A DNA stretch of 64,000 nucleotides, from positions 14,236,706 to 14,300,705 of the forward strand of contig NC_088296.1 in NCBI RefSeq assembly GCF_032854445.1. The letters are read 5' to 3'. Below, in pieces: positions 1 to 10,800 of the stretch. This DNA comes from Liolophura sinensis (Eukaryota > Mollusca > Polyplacophora > Chitonida > Chitonidae). Every line of letters begins with the position of its first letter. The stretch's first letter is position 1. Made by a program: the position numbers and the translations under genes. The notes beneath the pieces are model-generated. The model ran no database searches and was not told where the DNA came from. It saw only the letters and a program-made list of their open reading frames with translations.

Positions 1-276
1 AACTCGATCCTATCCACCACTCTGGAAATTTCTTGGCAGCAAATGCATTCCTCTTGTGAATCCAGCGGATGACACTGACCACAAGTACACCTGGAACGAA
101 TGGAGAATATAAGCATATAGACCTAGTTACTAACGCAGGGCAAATAACCAAAACAGCGCCTGGGTTGGCCATAAGCCTATTATAAAAATATCACGCTTGG
201 ACATTTTGAGATAAGGTGGAATAAGTTGGGATCTAACGCTATGCTTATTTTATGACACAATATATGAACATTACGG

Positions 277-540
277 TTAACTAGAAAACTTGTCGTACCA
301 TTCAGTGTTCTCACGTCGGTCAGGACCCTCAGGCTCAATGTCCGTGACATTTCCTTCCACCTCGGGTGTCTCGTCTCCGTCCGATGACCACTCTGGTTCG
401 AACATATACGGGTTTATGTCCAAAGTAGTAGCTTTGCAGGTGTCTACCTCTTCATCAAAGTCCGCATTTCCATCACTGCTACTGCTGCTCTCCATACTTT
501 CCGACAAAAGACTCGACTCCTCGTATTCAGCATCAGCCAT
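277..540 (-). CDS. Acidic N-terminal exon of a 'PYMFEP' / P2X7-C-terminal-like protein (partial)
   Basis: Open frame of 88 codons on the minus strand, starting at the second methionine of a longer frame (MADAEYEESS). It is rich in Ser, Glu and Asp and contains INPYMFEPEWSS followed by RRENTEW. From memory, invertebrate proteins with a C-terminal zinc-binding domain like the tail of P2X7 receptors begin this way: an acidic low-complexity stretch, a PYMFEP motif, then an NT(D/E)W motif just before the first Cys of the zinc domain. Here the frame stops shortly after NTEW, and a possible donor (gtacga) lies in the NTEW codons, so the zinc domain would be on another exon at lower coordinates, outside the window. 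An upstream in-frame ATG at 612 would add 24 residues. The family assignment is moderate; the open frame itself is clear. Confidence 0.45.
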   Translation of the reverse strand: MADAEYEESSLLSESMESSSSSDGNADFDEEVDTCKATTLDINPYMFEPEWSSDGDETPEVEGNVTDIEPEGPDRRENTEWYDKFSS

Positions 541-1254
541 TTCTTTTGTTTTAGTATATGTGGCCCAGTAGCTGCCTGAAGACCGGCTTCCCGACTCTAC
601 GTCACGGGTCAAAGGTCATATCCCTGCTGAGCTGGGCGACTCGAACTCGGGGCTACTCGCCGGGGGGCACTTAATTAAGCTTAATTGACCCTAATTTAGC
701 GAATTGTTTAAAACGGCTTATGGGGTTAGTTTTGGTAACCCTGTTCAGTATTTTTAATCTCGGGAAGCCCACTCACCGGTCCTTTACTTTAAGATCGATG
801 ATAGCGCGTGTAAATTTGGCTATGGTCAATGTGTCTGCGAAAATGGGGTTAAAATATCTGGTTTTGAAAGACATCCTCGAAGCCAGGAGAGCATGGTTAA
901 GATAACACCAGTGCAACTGCCGGAGGTTGTGAGCCACTCAAGGGTTGCTCCAAGCCGGATGTACATGTATAGTGTGATAGATGCATCTATGACACGCTAT
1001 TTCCTTTACGTACTCCGCAGTCGGTTATTTCTACTTTTAGGCAGTCAACAAGGATCTTATCAAGTTACTTTTACACTAGAGGTATCTAGGGCGATATACA
1101 GTGCGGCGTTTCATGCATTATATTGTTCCCACTAACGCGGCTAGTTTCTGGGATATAAAATGACATGCAAGAGAGTGGAGCGGTGAGTTCAAACCCGGTC
1201 ATATTACGGATTCTGTGCACTACGTACATTAAGAATGTGTTTTCCCTCTTTAGA

Positions 1255-1440
1255 TGAGTGACTGACTGGGTGCTTGGGGTTTAACGTCGTACTCAACAAT
1301 TATTCAGTCATATGACGGCGAAGGAACCTAAGGAATTAGGTTGTATGTAATGTGCCTCCGTGTTGCAGGGCGGATTTCCACCGCGCTTTGATGTAGTGCT
1401 GCTTAAAACGACTTACCGGATCCACAAGTCTTTGATTTCA
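1255..1440 (+). repeat. Dispersed repeat ('gtttaacgtcgtactcaac' family)
   Basis: Shares gtttaacgtcgtactcaac, gtcatatgac and gcggatttccaccgc with copies near 31640-31905 and 37855-38100. I have seen this type of short interspersed sequence in mollusc genomes; no coding potential. Confidence 0.65.
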
Positions 1441-2301
1441 AACGTCAACAATTCGCCGTATAAATACACCGACAGCAGTGAGCACCGACTTGAGCTCCCA
1501 AAATACGGAGCAAAAATCAATTAGACCAACAGTGGACAGGTTGATAGTAGATATTTCTTCAGATATATAGACGTGTATATGCACCACAATGCAAATATGT
1601 GAATGTTAATGAATAATGCCTAGGGTATTCAATAGAAGGTTAACCTGCCGATATCGTTTATTTTCCATTCGGTGGCTCAGAAAACAACGTTCGTGCAGTT
1701 AAGCATTAACGCATTGTTGTGCAGTTACAACAGTTGCTGTTTATAATAATCACAGCCTGGTTGTAGCACGAGGGCCATTGTACAGTTAACAAGCTCATTA
1801 CATGATACAGTGTTAAAAAAGCCTACCTGCCCTACATGAGCATATACACAAGTGAAAATTTACTTGGATATGAAAAGTTTTTGTTGACTGTACTGCCGAG
1901 AGCATCGTTTGTCCTGACAACGAGTATTAAGTGGTTTTACGTAAATAATAAAATAAAAATGAGGTGATGAGATTTAGATGATGAATCCTTACCGATTCAC
2001 ATATATGCAGTAAAATAATCAAATATTTGATCACAAAAAGCAATACTGTTTGTGAGTGGAAGTTTCAAGAGGAATAACTCTTGCCGATTTGTTGACACGG
2101 CTGCAGAAAGGAAACGGTTTTCAGTAGTTTAAAATATTACGAAAGGTATATGTGATTTAATTTCTACCTAACCGTAATGCACATGTACAGTTTAATATGA
2201 GAGAAATATCTCATTAACTCATATGGTCCCAGTCCCTTCAGTATAGTGCTAAATCCTTCCTGCTTAACACACTGAAGATCGGTGATCTCCCGCCAGGTCA
2301 A

Positions 2302-2346
2302 GAAAATTTCCCGCGGGAGATTCTTTCGATCCTGCGGGAAATTTTC
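2302..2346. repeat. Perfect 13-bp inverted repeat (hairpin)
   Basis: gaaaatttcccgc at 2302-2314 is exactly complementary to gcgggaaattttc at 2334-2346, with a 19-base loop. No gene context explains it; it may be the remains of a small inverted-repeat element. Confidence 0.75.
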
Positions 2347-2404
2347 ATGATATGCTGGAGAAAATGTTGGCATGACGTAAAATGCATGGTACAATTGTCG
2401 GAGG

Positions 2405-2665
2405 GCTGGAAGCTACAATCTTCCTGTAGCTGGCTGGTTGACGTGTCTGTAAGTGGCTTGTAGATCTGTGTGTAGCTGGCTGATAGATCTGTCTATAAGT
2501 GGCTGGTAGATTAGTCTGTAACTGGCTGGTAAATTTGCCTGTACCTGTCTGTTAGATCTGTCTGTGACTGGCTAATTCACTAGTAGATCACCTCGTGGAT
2601 CACCTGTAAATCGCTGGCAAATCTGCCTGTGCCTGGCTGGTAGATCAGCCATAATTTATGGCTGG
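2405..2665 (+). repeat. Degenerate minisatellite, period about 23 bp
   Basis: Units such as agtggctggtagattagtc and actggctggtaaatttgcc repeat about eight to ten times with drift (unit length 22-24). Non-coding in appearance. Confidence 0.75.
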
Positions 2666-2856
2666 AGGGAATTTTACTTTAGTTCTAGTGGTTGAGGCGT
2701 GGACCAAAGATCGCTGGTTCAAATCCCTAGCTGGTAAGGCCCATTACATTTCACCCTGCTCCCAGCGCTAATTGTTACGAGGATTGGAACCAGTAATCAC
2801 TTAGTTTGGAGACCACGCCTCTACCACTAGACTAAAGAGAAATTCCTTCCAGCCCA
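2665..2856. repeat. tRNA-derived SINE-like foldback pair
   Basis: The left half has tctagtggttgaggcgtgg (A-box-like) and ggttcaaatccc (B-box-like) on the plus strand. The right half holds the same head inverted: the reverse complement reads tctagtggtagaggcgtgg and then ggttccaatcct. Both outer flanks match an inverted copy of ggctgga(a/g)ggaatt. This looks like two tRNA-derived heads in tail-to-tail orientation, not a functional tRNA gene, because no cloverleaf acceptor stem is evident. Confidence 0.5.
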
Positions 2857-3109
2857 GAGATACATAGCGCTTGTATAATAACCACTTACAATAATTATTT
2901 AGCTACTCATTTCCCATGAAATCAAGTCTTTGGCGCTCTGACTTACATCCTGTTACACAAACGCTAAAAATGATAAAAAATGTACCTGCCGTTGTAATAA
3001 AATCTTTTCTGTTGTTATAAAAACATCGCACTTGGTGATCAGCGAGTCTTTCTCATCCATTTCAAATTCATGCGCGTATAGGGGGCACATATCTTAGGCT
3101 TAAACATGG

Positions 3110-3615
3110 GCAGAAGCTGTCAGATTTTCAGAAGGAACCAAAAGCTGTATCTGACCTGTAGGAGGAAAGAAATACTGCTCTGGATGGTCTTCTGGAGGAG
3201 CCTAAGTTTGTGTCAGATATTCAGAAGCAACCAAAACTGTGCTACGTCTTCTTTAGGATCTTAAATTTATGTAAGATCCTCAGGAGGAACGAACAGCTGT
3301 GGCAGATCTTCAGGAGAAACCAAAATCTGCCAAAAATTTTCTGGAGGAACAAAAAGCTATCTTACATCATCAGGAGGAAAAAAACAGCTGTGTCAGATCT
3401 TCAGGAGGAACTAAAAGCTATGCTACATCATCAGAAGAAACAAACAGCTGTGACAGATCTTCAGGAGGAACTAAAAGCTATGTTACATCATCAGGAGAAA
3501 CAAACAACTGTGACAGATCTTCAGGAGGAGCCAAAAGCTATGTTACATCATCAGGAGAAACACACAGCTGTGACAGATTTTCAGGAGGAACGAATAGCTC
3601 TGTCATGTCTTTAAC
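3110..3615 (+). repeat. 60-bp minisatellite, open as a 20-residue peptide repeat
   Basis: Well-conserved 60-bp units from about 3380 to 3600 (gacagatcttcaggaggaac ... gttacatcatcaggagaaac), with older degenerate units back to about 3110. Because 60 is divisible by three, two plus-strand frames stay open (3210-3614 and 3299-3640). One would encode a 20-residue coiled-coil-like unit containing TDLQEELKAMLHHQ. No splice sites, flanking domain or signal peptide support translation, so I call it a repeat; a repetitive exon remains possible. Confidence 0.7.
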
Positions 3616-4105
3616 AGCCGTAGTAGTGCTTGTCGAGTAACTCGATCACGCTAATACGAAACATGATCCGGGGGTATCAGGTTACCCACAAAGCACCTAA
3701 GGTGTTAAAATCTATCCAAGCATTACAGGTAAAGCAAAAATGAAAAAAAAAACCGGCATAATGCATGATTTCATTCTCTCTGTCGTCACAACCACGGACG
3801 TTATGCATTTTAGACCAGTCAACGGCAAACTCAGCAGCTGACCTAGATATTTCAAAGCTGAGTATGAATGAAGTCGTTTCATCTCGTTACAAGACGCACA
3901 TATTTGCAGAAATGTAAAGCTTTTGTAATAACAAAGGTGATATCTATTCACTCGGAAATAGCTCCTTTCTCACTGACAAGGAATTTCGATGTTTCGCATA
4001 TCTAGAGTATAAATACTAGTCTATCACGTTAACACGTTGAAATTCCTATAATAAACAGCAAGGCGGCGTATTATTTGAGGAGGAACACGTGTTGCGTGAC
4101 AAACT
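3616..4105. other. No gene seen
   Basis: AT-rich sequence between the two tandem-repeat blocks. Short frames only, with no recognisable domain or splice architecture. Confidence 0.5.
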
Positions 4106-4615
4106 CGGTGTTGCTTGAAAGGTCCTCTCTGTCTATCTTTGCATGCGGTAGAGTTATAAAACTGAACATAGCTACCTGGGCCAAGTCTGTTCCACACTCT
4201 AAAGTTCGTTCAGTTGCCCACCGCTTAGCTAAGTGTCTGACCTACATTCTGAGATGCGGTCAATCACAACTCTGTCCGTCGCTAACTAAGTTAAGTCTCT
4301 GACTCACATCCTGACGTCCGATGAGTTATAACACTGCACATTGCTATGTAAGCTCAGTTTCGGACTCGCTCCCCGACACCATACCATTTATAACGCTTTG
4401 TCTCCAGTTGGATTATCTCTCTTATCCACATAATAATGTCCGATCTTCCTAACACCGTACATCGCTAGCTCAGATCCATAGTCTGACATCCGATGAAATA
4501 TACCAGTGGGCATTGCTAGCTGGTTTAAGCCTTGATTCACATCCTGATGTCCGATAAATTGTAACACAAGCCAGGCTAAATCTCTGGCCCTCATCCTCAC
4601 GTCGTCGCCAGTATT
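4105..4615 (+). repeat. Degenerate tandem repeat, unit about 60-70 bp
   Basis: Recurring modules such as ctgactcacatcctgacgtc, cgatgagttataacactgc and attgctagct appear six to seven times with substitutions and small indels. Several short frames cross it but are not consistent between units. Confidence 0.6.
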
Positions 4616-7009
4616 TTGCTGAGCACAAATACACAGACCGACCATTGAATTTATCAGGTTCTTTCTCCCGTCTTTGCAGTTTATAGAAGGAACTAGGAGG
4701 TTGTGAACTTGAGTGCGGCGTACTGTTCCTAGGGGCCAACGTAAACCCTAACGGACTATCCTCCAACTCGGAGCCCTCGTGCCTAGTTTCCAGTAACACG
4801 TCGTTTTACCATTAGGCCGTAAATTACCTCGTCTAACCTACATGTTTCGGGTAGTCATGTCTACATCATCAAACACCTGGCTAGCATTTATCCCAGGTAA
4901 CCCTACCCCACTGTCCACATGACTTTGAGGCGTTTCTTGTGCTCTGCCTTCCAGATTTCCATGTCTGCGGTTAACTGTCTTCTTTAAGCTAACACCTTTC
5001 ACATACCTTTGTAAACAGCCAATCTCTGGAAAGGCGATCTCAGATTCAGGCACAAATGAAACTCGGCTTATTCCCAACGTCATCTAGGAATCCTAGTGAC
5101 AACACCAAAATGTAACGGGAAGCAACAAATGTTGTCTTCTTTGGCCTACCCAGGTTCGTATGTTAGGACGCGAATCAACCAAAATGCCAGACAGCCAAAG
5201 TCCAAAAAGTGGACTTAAAGACAGGTTAACAAAACAATACAGAAATGTATCAACTTAAGATGAACAAAAGTATCCAAACATAAGGCAACGTTAAAAAAAA
5301 ACACGACTCAGCGTGAAGGGGTGGTGGTGGTCTGTATGTTGTAGTTTGCTATCAATGGCAACCTGATGCTATCCCCAATCTATTCGCCCAAGCAAGCATG
5401 GTATCTTAAGTGGAGACCTGTTGACAGAATGATGCTTTGCAAACTATTTCCATTTTCTATAGCTGGCACGGCCCCTGTCTCACATGTACAACTCGATGAT
5501 CACAGGTTGTATAAATTGTGAAACACATTGATCCAGGTCACTCCAGCTTCGGAAGTTCAAGACATTCCTCTAGCCTTAGTTATACAACATTTCTAACCAA
5601 TTACTTAGACACAACATGTATATAAACACCTCTTAAAAACAGGAAACTAATTAAACAAACACATATGTCAGAACAAAGGTTCACTTTATTCAAAAGAGGA
5701 AAGTTAAAGGTCAAGCAGATACACGAACAAACAACAATAGTCATGGACAGAGGGGCTATAAACCAAACTATACAGACCAAACCAAACTAATCCTTAGTTG
5801 ACTTTGACACGGTTGCCATGGTGACTGAGGTTGGCACTAGATAGAGCGTTGTACCACAATCAGTAACAAGTAAATGTGAAGACCATCACGATGACAGGTG
5901 ACGCTGTGGTTCACGACCGGCAATATTCTCCGGATTATTTTCAAGGAAGCTCCCCTCATTTTCATATTTCGTTGATATTAACAAAGTGTTTACAGAAACC
6001 GCACGTCTACTAAAATTGAATACAAATTTTACACATTTTTTAGTTCGCAGCCGTCAATAGTATAAATAGCAAATAATTTCTCAAGGAAAGCAAGGTTTAT
6101 AGATTTTGCGATCAGATGATTGAGTACGATGAGACAGAGACATTGTGAGAACGAGGATGGGCGCATGCTAAAAATCACAAAAATTCTTCTACCCGAGGAT
6201 CCTGATAACACATTCTTTTAATTTTTGGATCAGAGTTATGAAGTTTTAATGACCGATAGGGAATGGAAGTGGAACGACGATACAATTTGCCTGATTAAAA
6301 ACATATAATTATGTGGTCTGCAGCGTGGCCATACAAGTCGACAAGTTGTATATAACTCGGTCTGTCTGTACATCCATCTGAAAGGAAGCTATATTTCACC
6401 GGTTGTTTGCTATCACATTCTAGTCGCCGTCCTAGTGTTAGGCATTGGACTGTCGATGCTTTCATTGTCTACGCTGCAGTCCTTTCGGTATGTAAGGGCT
6501 CCTATTTACTGATAATAGAGGAAGGTAATATCAGAACAAACTAAAGCCAATTGCCCTTTCGGTGCTCGACAAAGGTGGAAACCGTGTCATTTGGAGCTTG
6601 TAAACAATTCATAATATACGTGTAGACACTAAAGCTCAGCCAAAGTCAAGTAGGTTTTAGAATATTCCATTGTCTAACCTGCTTGTTGACCTTCAGAGAA
6701 AATTTGTCCTTAATCCAGGAGGCAAAAACCCCCATGAATGTAAATAATTAACTGGGATTATGACAGTGCACAGTAGCTAAATATCTGTACAACGTCAACG
6801 TAGTTTGCTACTACATATACACTGAACAAAATAACTAACGAAAACAAAGCCGTTGCGAGATAGAAACACGCAATTATACTTTCCCTTCATACTGACATCC
6901 TCAAACGTCCTTTGAGACCACAGGGTGTATACCAATCGTATTGAATTAGGTTGCCACGTTGCATATATGGACAGTTATAATAAAACGCAACTGAGATACA
7001 TATTTTGTT
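4616..7009. other. No gene seen
   Basis: About 2.4 kb without a supportable coding exon or RNA gene. Frames are short and compositionally like their surroundings. Confidence 0.5.
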
Positions 7010-7262
7010 ATCGACAACTTATATTCTACTCTGGTTCTCGATTTGAGTAGTGAATTCACTCACTCACCTAGAACACGCTTGGTTTCTTTCCAACATCATG
7101 GAAAACTGTTGACTGCTTCTCTCTGCGTGATTCTGTCCTATGGTCGTGCTTAATGTTCGTAGTTCCTTGGCGGTTTGTTTATTTTTTCTTATCGTTTGGG
7201 AATTGACCTTGCAGTTATTGACCTGGAACGTTTTTACTGATTGACATCTAGTTCGATGCATG
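7010..7262 (+). repeat. Diverged copy of a 250-bp dispersed repeat
   Basis: Aligns by eye, with many substitutions, to 14070-14345 and 45795-46085. Shared features are atcgacaact, a cactcact run, tctttccaacA, gggaattg(g/a)ccttgc and attattgac. Likely an old interspersed element. Confidence 0.4.
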
Positions 7263-7663
7263 GATTTAGGATTTAGATGCCTAATACAGAGACCTCATAC
7301 AAAGCTCGGTACAGAATATTCTTACTGTTGCACCGATTGTAAACAACTTGAAATTTCTTAAGGAGAAACGCGATCTATGTGTTGCGACCGGTAATCGCGG
7401 AGGACGGAATTTATGTGGCTTAGGATTAGCTGGTCCTACGAGACCCTCACGCCCGACACTCCACTCCCTTACTTTGTGGTTATATATCCACACGAGGACA
7501 TAATATGAGAGATTTAGCCTACGCAATCTCGTACGTTTGTCACACAGAATTTAAAGTTAGGAATGTGTAGTGTTGACTGTGAGGTAGAGCGATTGTACGG
7601 AGAGCGACGCTGAAAGGGGTGTACATGAGGAAATGGAAAAAATCCCGCTGTGTACTTTGAGAT

Positions 7664-7887
7664 TTACGCTTTCTTTACTACCCATACTTCCCAGTCGGGA
7701 TCCTCGCTGTAAGACACAGATTCTTTCCACGTGAATCCTCTGCATTCACGGATGGCCATATTGAAATTAAAAAATGCACAGCCTTCGGACTTTAAACAAA
7801 TGCGGGAGCACATCGTTGTTGCGGCAGCTCGTGTCGTGAACAGCGGGGATCCTAGGATCAGATCAGATTTGGACACTCTGGTTACAA
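7664..7887 (-). CDS. Exon 4: PAN/apple domain and stop codon
   Basis: The acceptor tttcttcacag precedes TTGTAACC at 7887; the frame ends in TAA at 7664. It has the PAN/apple pattern: MCSRICLKSEGCAFFNF, then REC and GFT, ending in DWEVWVVKKA. Cysteines are spaced C-x3-C-x5-C, with a later C near the end, as in apple domains of lectin and plasminogen-type proteins. It joins exon 3 in phase 1 and completes the reading frame. In the other strand a frame at 7731-7952 overlaps it and is a shadow. Confidence 0.75.
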
Positions 7888-10800
7888 CTGTGAAGAAAGA
7901 CAAAATAAGAACGCTGCTTGACCAATCTCCGCTGTCAGCCTATATAGCCTGACTAATCCCAAGTATCAAAATACTACTTTTGCCAAAAAGAGAACGTGAT
8001 ATGCTTTATGACTACCATCGATTTTGTCAATCATTAGTACATACTTTAACTGGGATATGTTTGGTTCGCACGGGCCCATCATACAGGACATTTAATAACA
8101 TACTTGTAAGAATATTGATTTTTATGTGTGTAAAATTCTGCTTAACTACAATCACTCATTTATTTTAGCAAAACAACACCACCTTACACGTCACGCCCAC
8201 CTAACAGCCATGTGTTATTTGCCTTACCCACTGTACTCGATGAAGCGCTGGGTGGTATTTTCGGCTGAAACACGGATTCCTCTAAAACAGGAAATTTAGA
8301 AATGTATGCCATTGTATACAAATGAATGTGTTTAGATGCCAATGCTGGCTGGTGTTAATTACAAAGCGAACAATTACGTCCTGTTTAACACCTTGGCTGA
8401 AAAGTATTGTGGCTTTTTGCACAAACATTTAGGAGTACTGTTCAACAAAAACAGGGAAGTATTGCGTATAGAAAACAACTTATTGATCGGACCGTCACTG
8501 TTGAGATATTTTATCAGTTATTTGCCAAAGGTAACTGGTTTACATCGGGGATAACAAGTCTCTCCAAACCATAAAACTGACTGTCACCGTTTAAGTGAAA
8601 ATGTTTCTGTATGTCGTTATATACTTGTACAGTGCGTTTGCTGGAGGTTTACTGCGGACATTCCAATGTCTAACAGTCAAGCAAATTATCCACCCTCGTA
8701 TTGGTTACAAAAATCTCAGGTGCAGTGTAATATATGTAAACACCAATTAATCTAATAAATATGTAAACGAATACTACCACGAGTACATTAACTATATAAA
8801 CAAATACTACTGGTTGTAGATGAATCTATAGAGCTGTAATAGCACAAGTTTTGATCAACACGAATGCAAGAGCTGGTGGTCTTAGATAAAAAGAAAAACA
8901 CCACTACACGTACATGTATGATAATCATCGAAAATTACCACCCTATAGCAAATGGCAACTTACCATATTCACAAATATAGAAACGTTTTTCTTTACAGAA
9001 TACGCCGTCAATGGGGAAATCTTTACCATTTCTGCAAGTGACAGGGCATCGATTGACAACAGCTAAGTACCAGAATAGAGAAGAGCTGGATTCTGTAATT
9101 AATAAAAATAATGGAAGTGATGTCATTAGGAAGTCAAGGGCATTGATTAGAGTGTAAGGAAAACTTTTGCATGGATGTGGCAGTCTGGTTAATTACTATA
9201 GAAGACGTTTGTTTATGATGTAAGGCATAGTATAATTGATAAAGCATGTATACGCATGTATAATTAGAATGGCCACACAACCTTGCAGACTTATACTGTA
9301 TCTAAAGCCCCTTCTGTCACATAATAGCAGGATTGTAAATAACATAATCTAAAGGGGTGCAGTTTACGTGGCCAGTCGTACTTGGGAAGGTCTGCCGAGC
9401 AAAAAGAATAATCAGGACTTCCTACCACCGTAATGCTGAGCACCGTCGTATAGGTGAAATATTTTCTACGGCTTAAAACACCAATCAAATAAGTAAGTAA
9501 ATAGTTAAAATAAACTTCTAAACGTTTGAACCGTACTAAAACTCTTACATGTAGGCCTGTAGTCAATGATAGTCATGGCATTGTAACCCTTGATGTCAAA
9601 CATGACTAACCCCTTTACCACGGCATATCTAAACCCAAAACCACACTCACGCATAGGTCACATGCTTAGTAAAACCTAAACGAGCAGCTGTAAATAATTC
9701 ATTGTTTTATTTGTCTTTTAAGCTGTAACTCAAGAATATTTCACTTATACGACATCAGCCAGCATTGTGGTGGGAAAAAAACTGGGAAGAGCCCAGGGAA
9801 AACGCACGACCATCTGCGGGTAGACTAGAGAGGAAGCTAGCATGAGCTGGACTTGACCTCACAACCACCGCATTGGTGAGAGGCTTCTGGGTCATTCCGA
9901 TTCACGTCGACCACGGAGGCGCCACGAGCAGTTGTAGTCTTGCTACACTTCGGATTGGTATTTGAGGGCTTCAAAATCATATGGGGACGAAATCATGCTT
10001 TACACATACATGTAGATTTGCAAGTTACCAGATTGACTTTTGTCACATGTCAGTTCCATCATTTTGAGTGCAACGGGAAACTATTTCCGCCTGGAGTAGT
10101 CTGGGCCCAAGCTGTGTGCTTCATTGTTTTATTCCTACCACTGTCATGGCGTTTGTGGAGAAACACAAGTCTTGATTATTATGGCAAGAGAACAATTGTC
10201 ACTTTGAAAAATGGAAAATGTGCCCATTCACATTGAGATGAACCATTTACATCTATGTTCATGTCCCTTGTGTAGCTTCCATCCTTTTCAGACTTTAACA
10301 CTTAATGGCACTTGTCTCTATGCTAGTTAAGGTATTCAGCTTTTCCAGCCTTTTCTTTTTAACCGAGGCAAACTTTACCAAACTGAGTAACTTACCCTCC
10401 AGTCTATCAAGTATTAGGCTAAATTTTGGTTGACGTTGATTTAATTATACTGGATTCTAGATTAACACCGCTCATTGATAAAAGTTAATAATTGACTTTT
10501 TTTTTCTTAACGTGCAAATACTTAATATGTTAATATTCACAGATATGCTGATCAGCAGTATTCTTTATTTAGTATTCATTTAGCCTGCTGCTCTGCCCGG
10601 TTCCCACCCACTATAATGCTGGCCACCGTCGTATAAATGAAATATTTTTGAGTACGGCGTAAAACACCAATCAAATAAATCATTTAGCCAGCTTCCACCA
10701 GTGTGACGCTATAACCAGTATCCATTTAGTCACCTTCTACCCTAAACTATGTACACTTTTTGGTAGAATTGCAATTTTATGACTAATTCACACTAATTCT

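Larger units (their letters stand above)
541..2424. other. Non-coding stretch with one dispersed repeat
   Basis: I see no supportable gene here; the short frames have no recognisable content. At about 1255-1440 there is a dispersed element (gcttggggtttaacgtcg ... gtcatatgacggcgaagg ... gcggatttccaccgc). Related copies lie at about 31640-31905 and 37855-38100. At 2302-2346 there is a strong hairpin, listed separately. Confidence 0.6.

Noticed and set aside
7731-7952. 73-codon plus-strand frame over the PAN exon
   Set aside because: It is antisense to a well-supported coding exon with matching splice phase.
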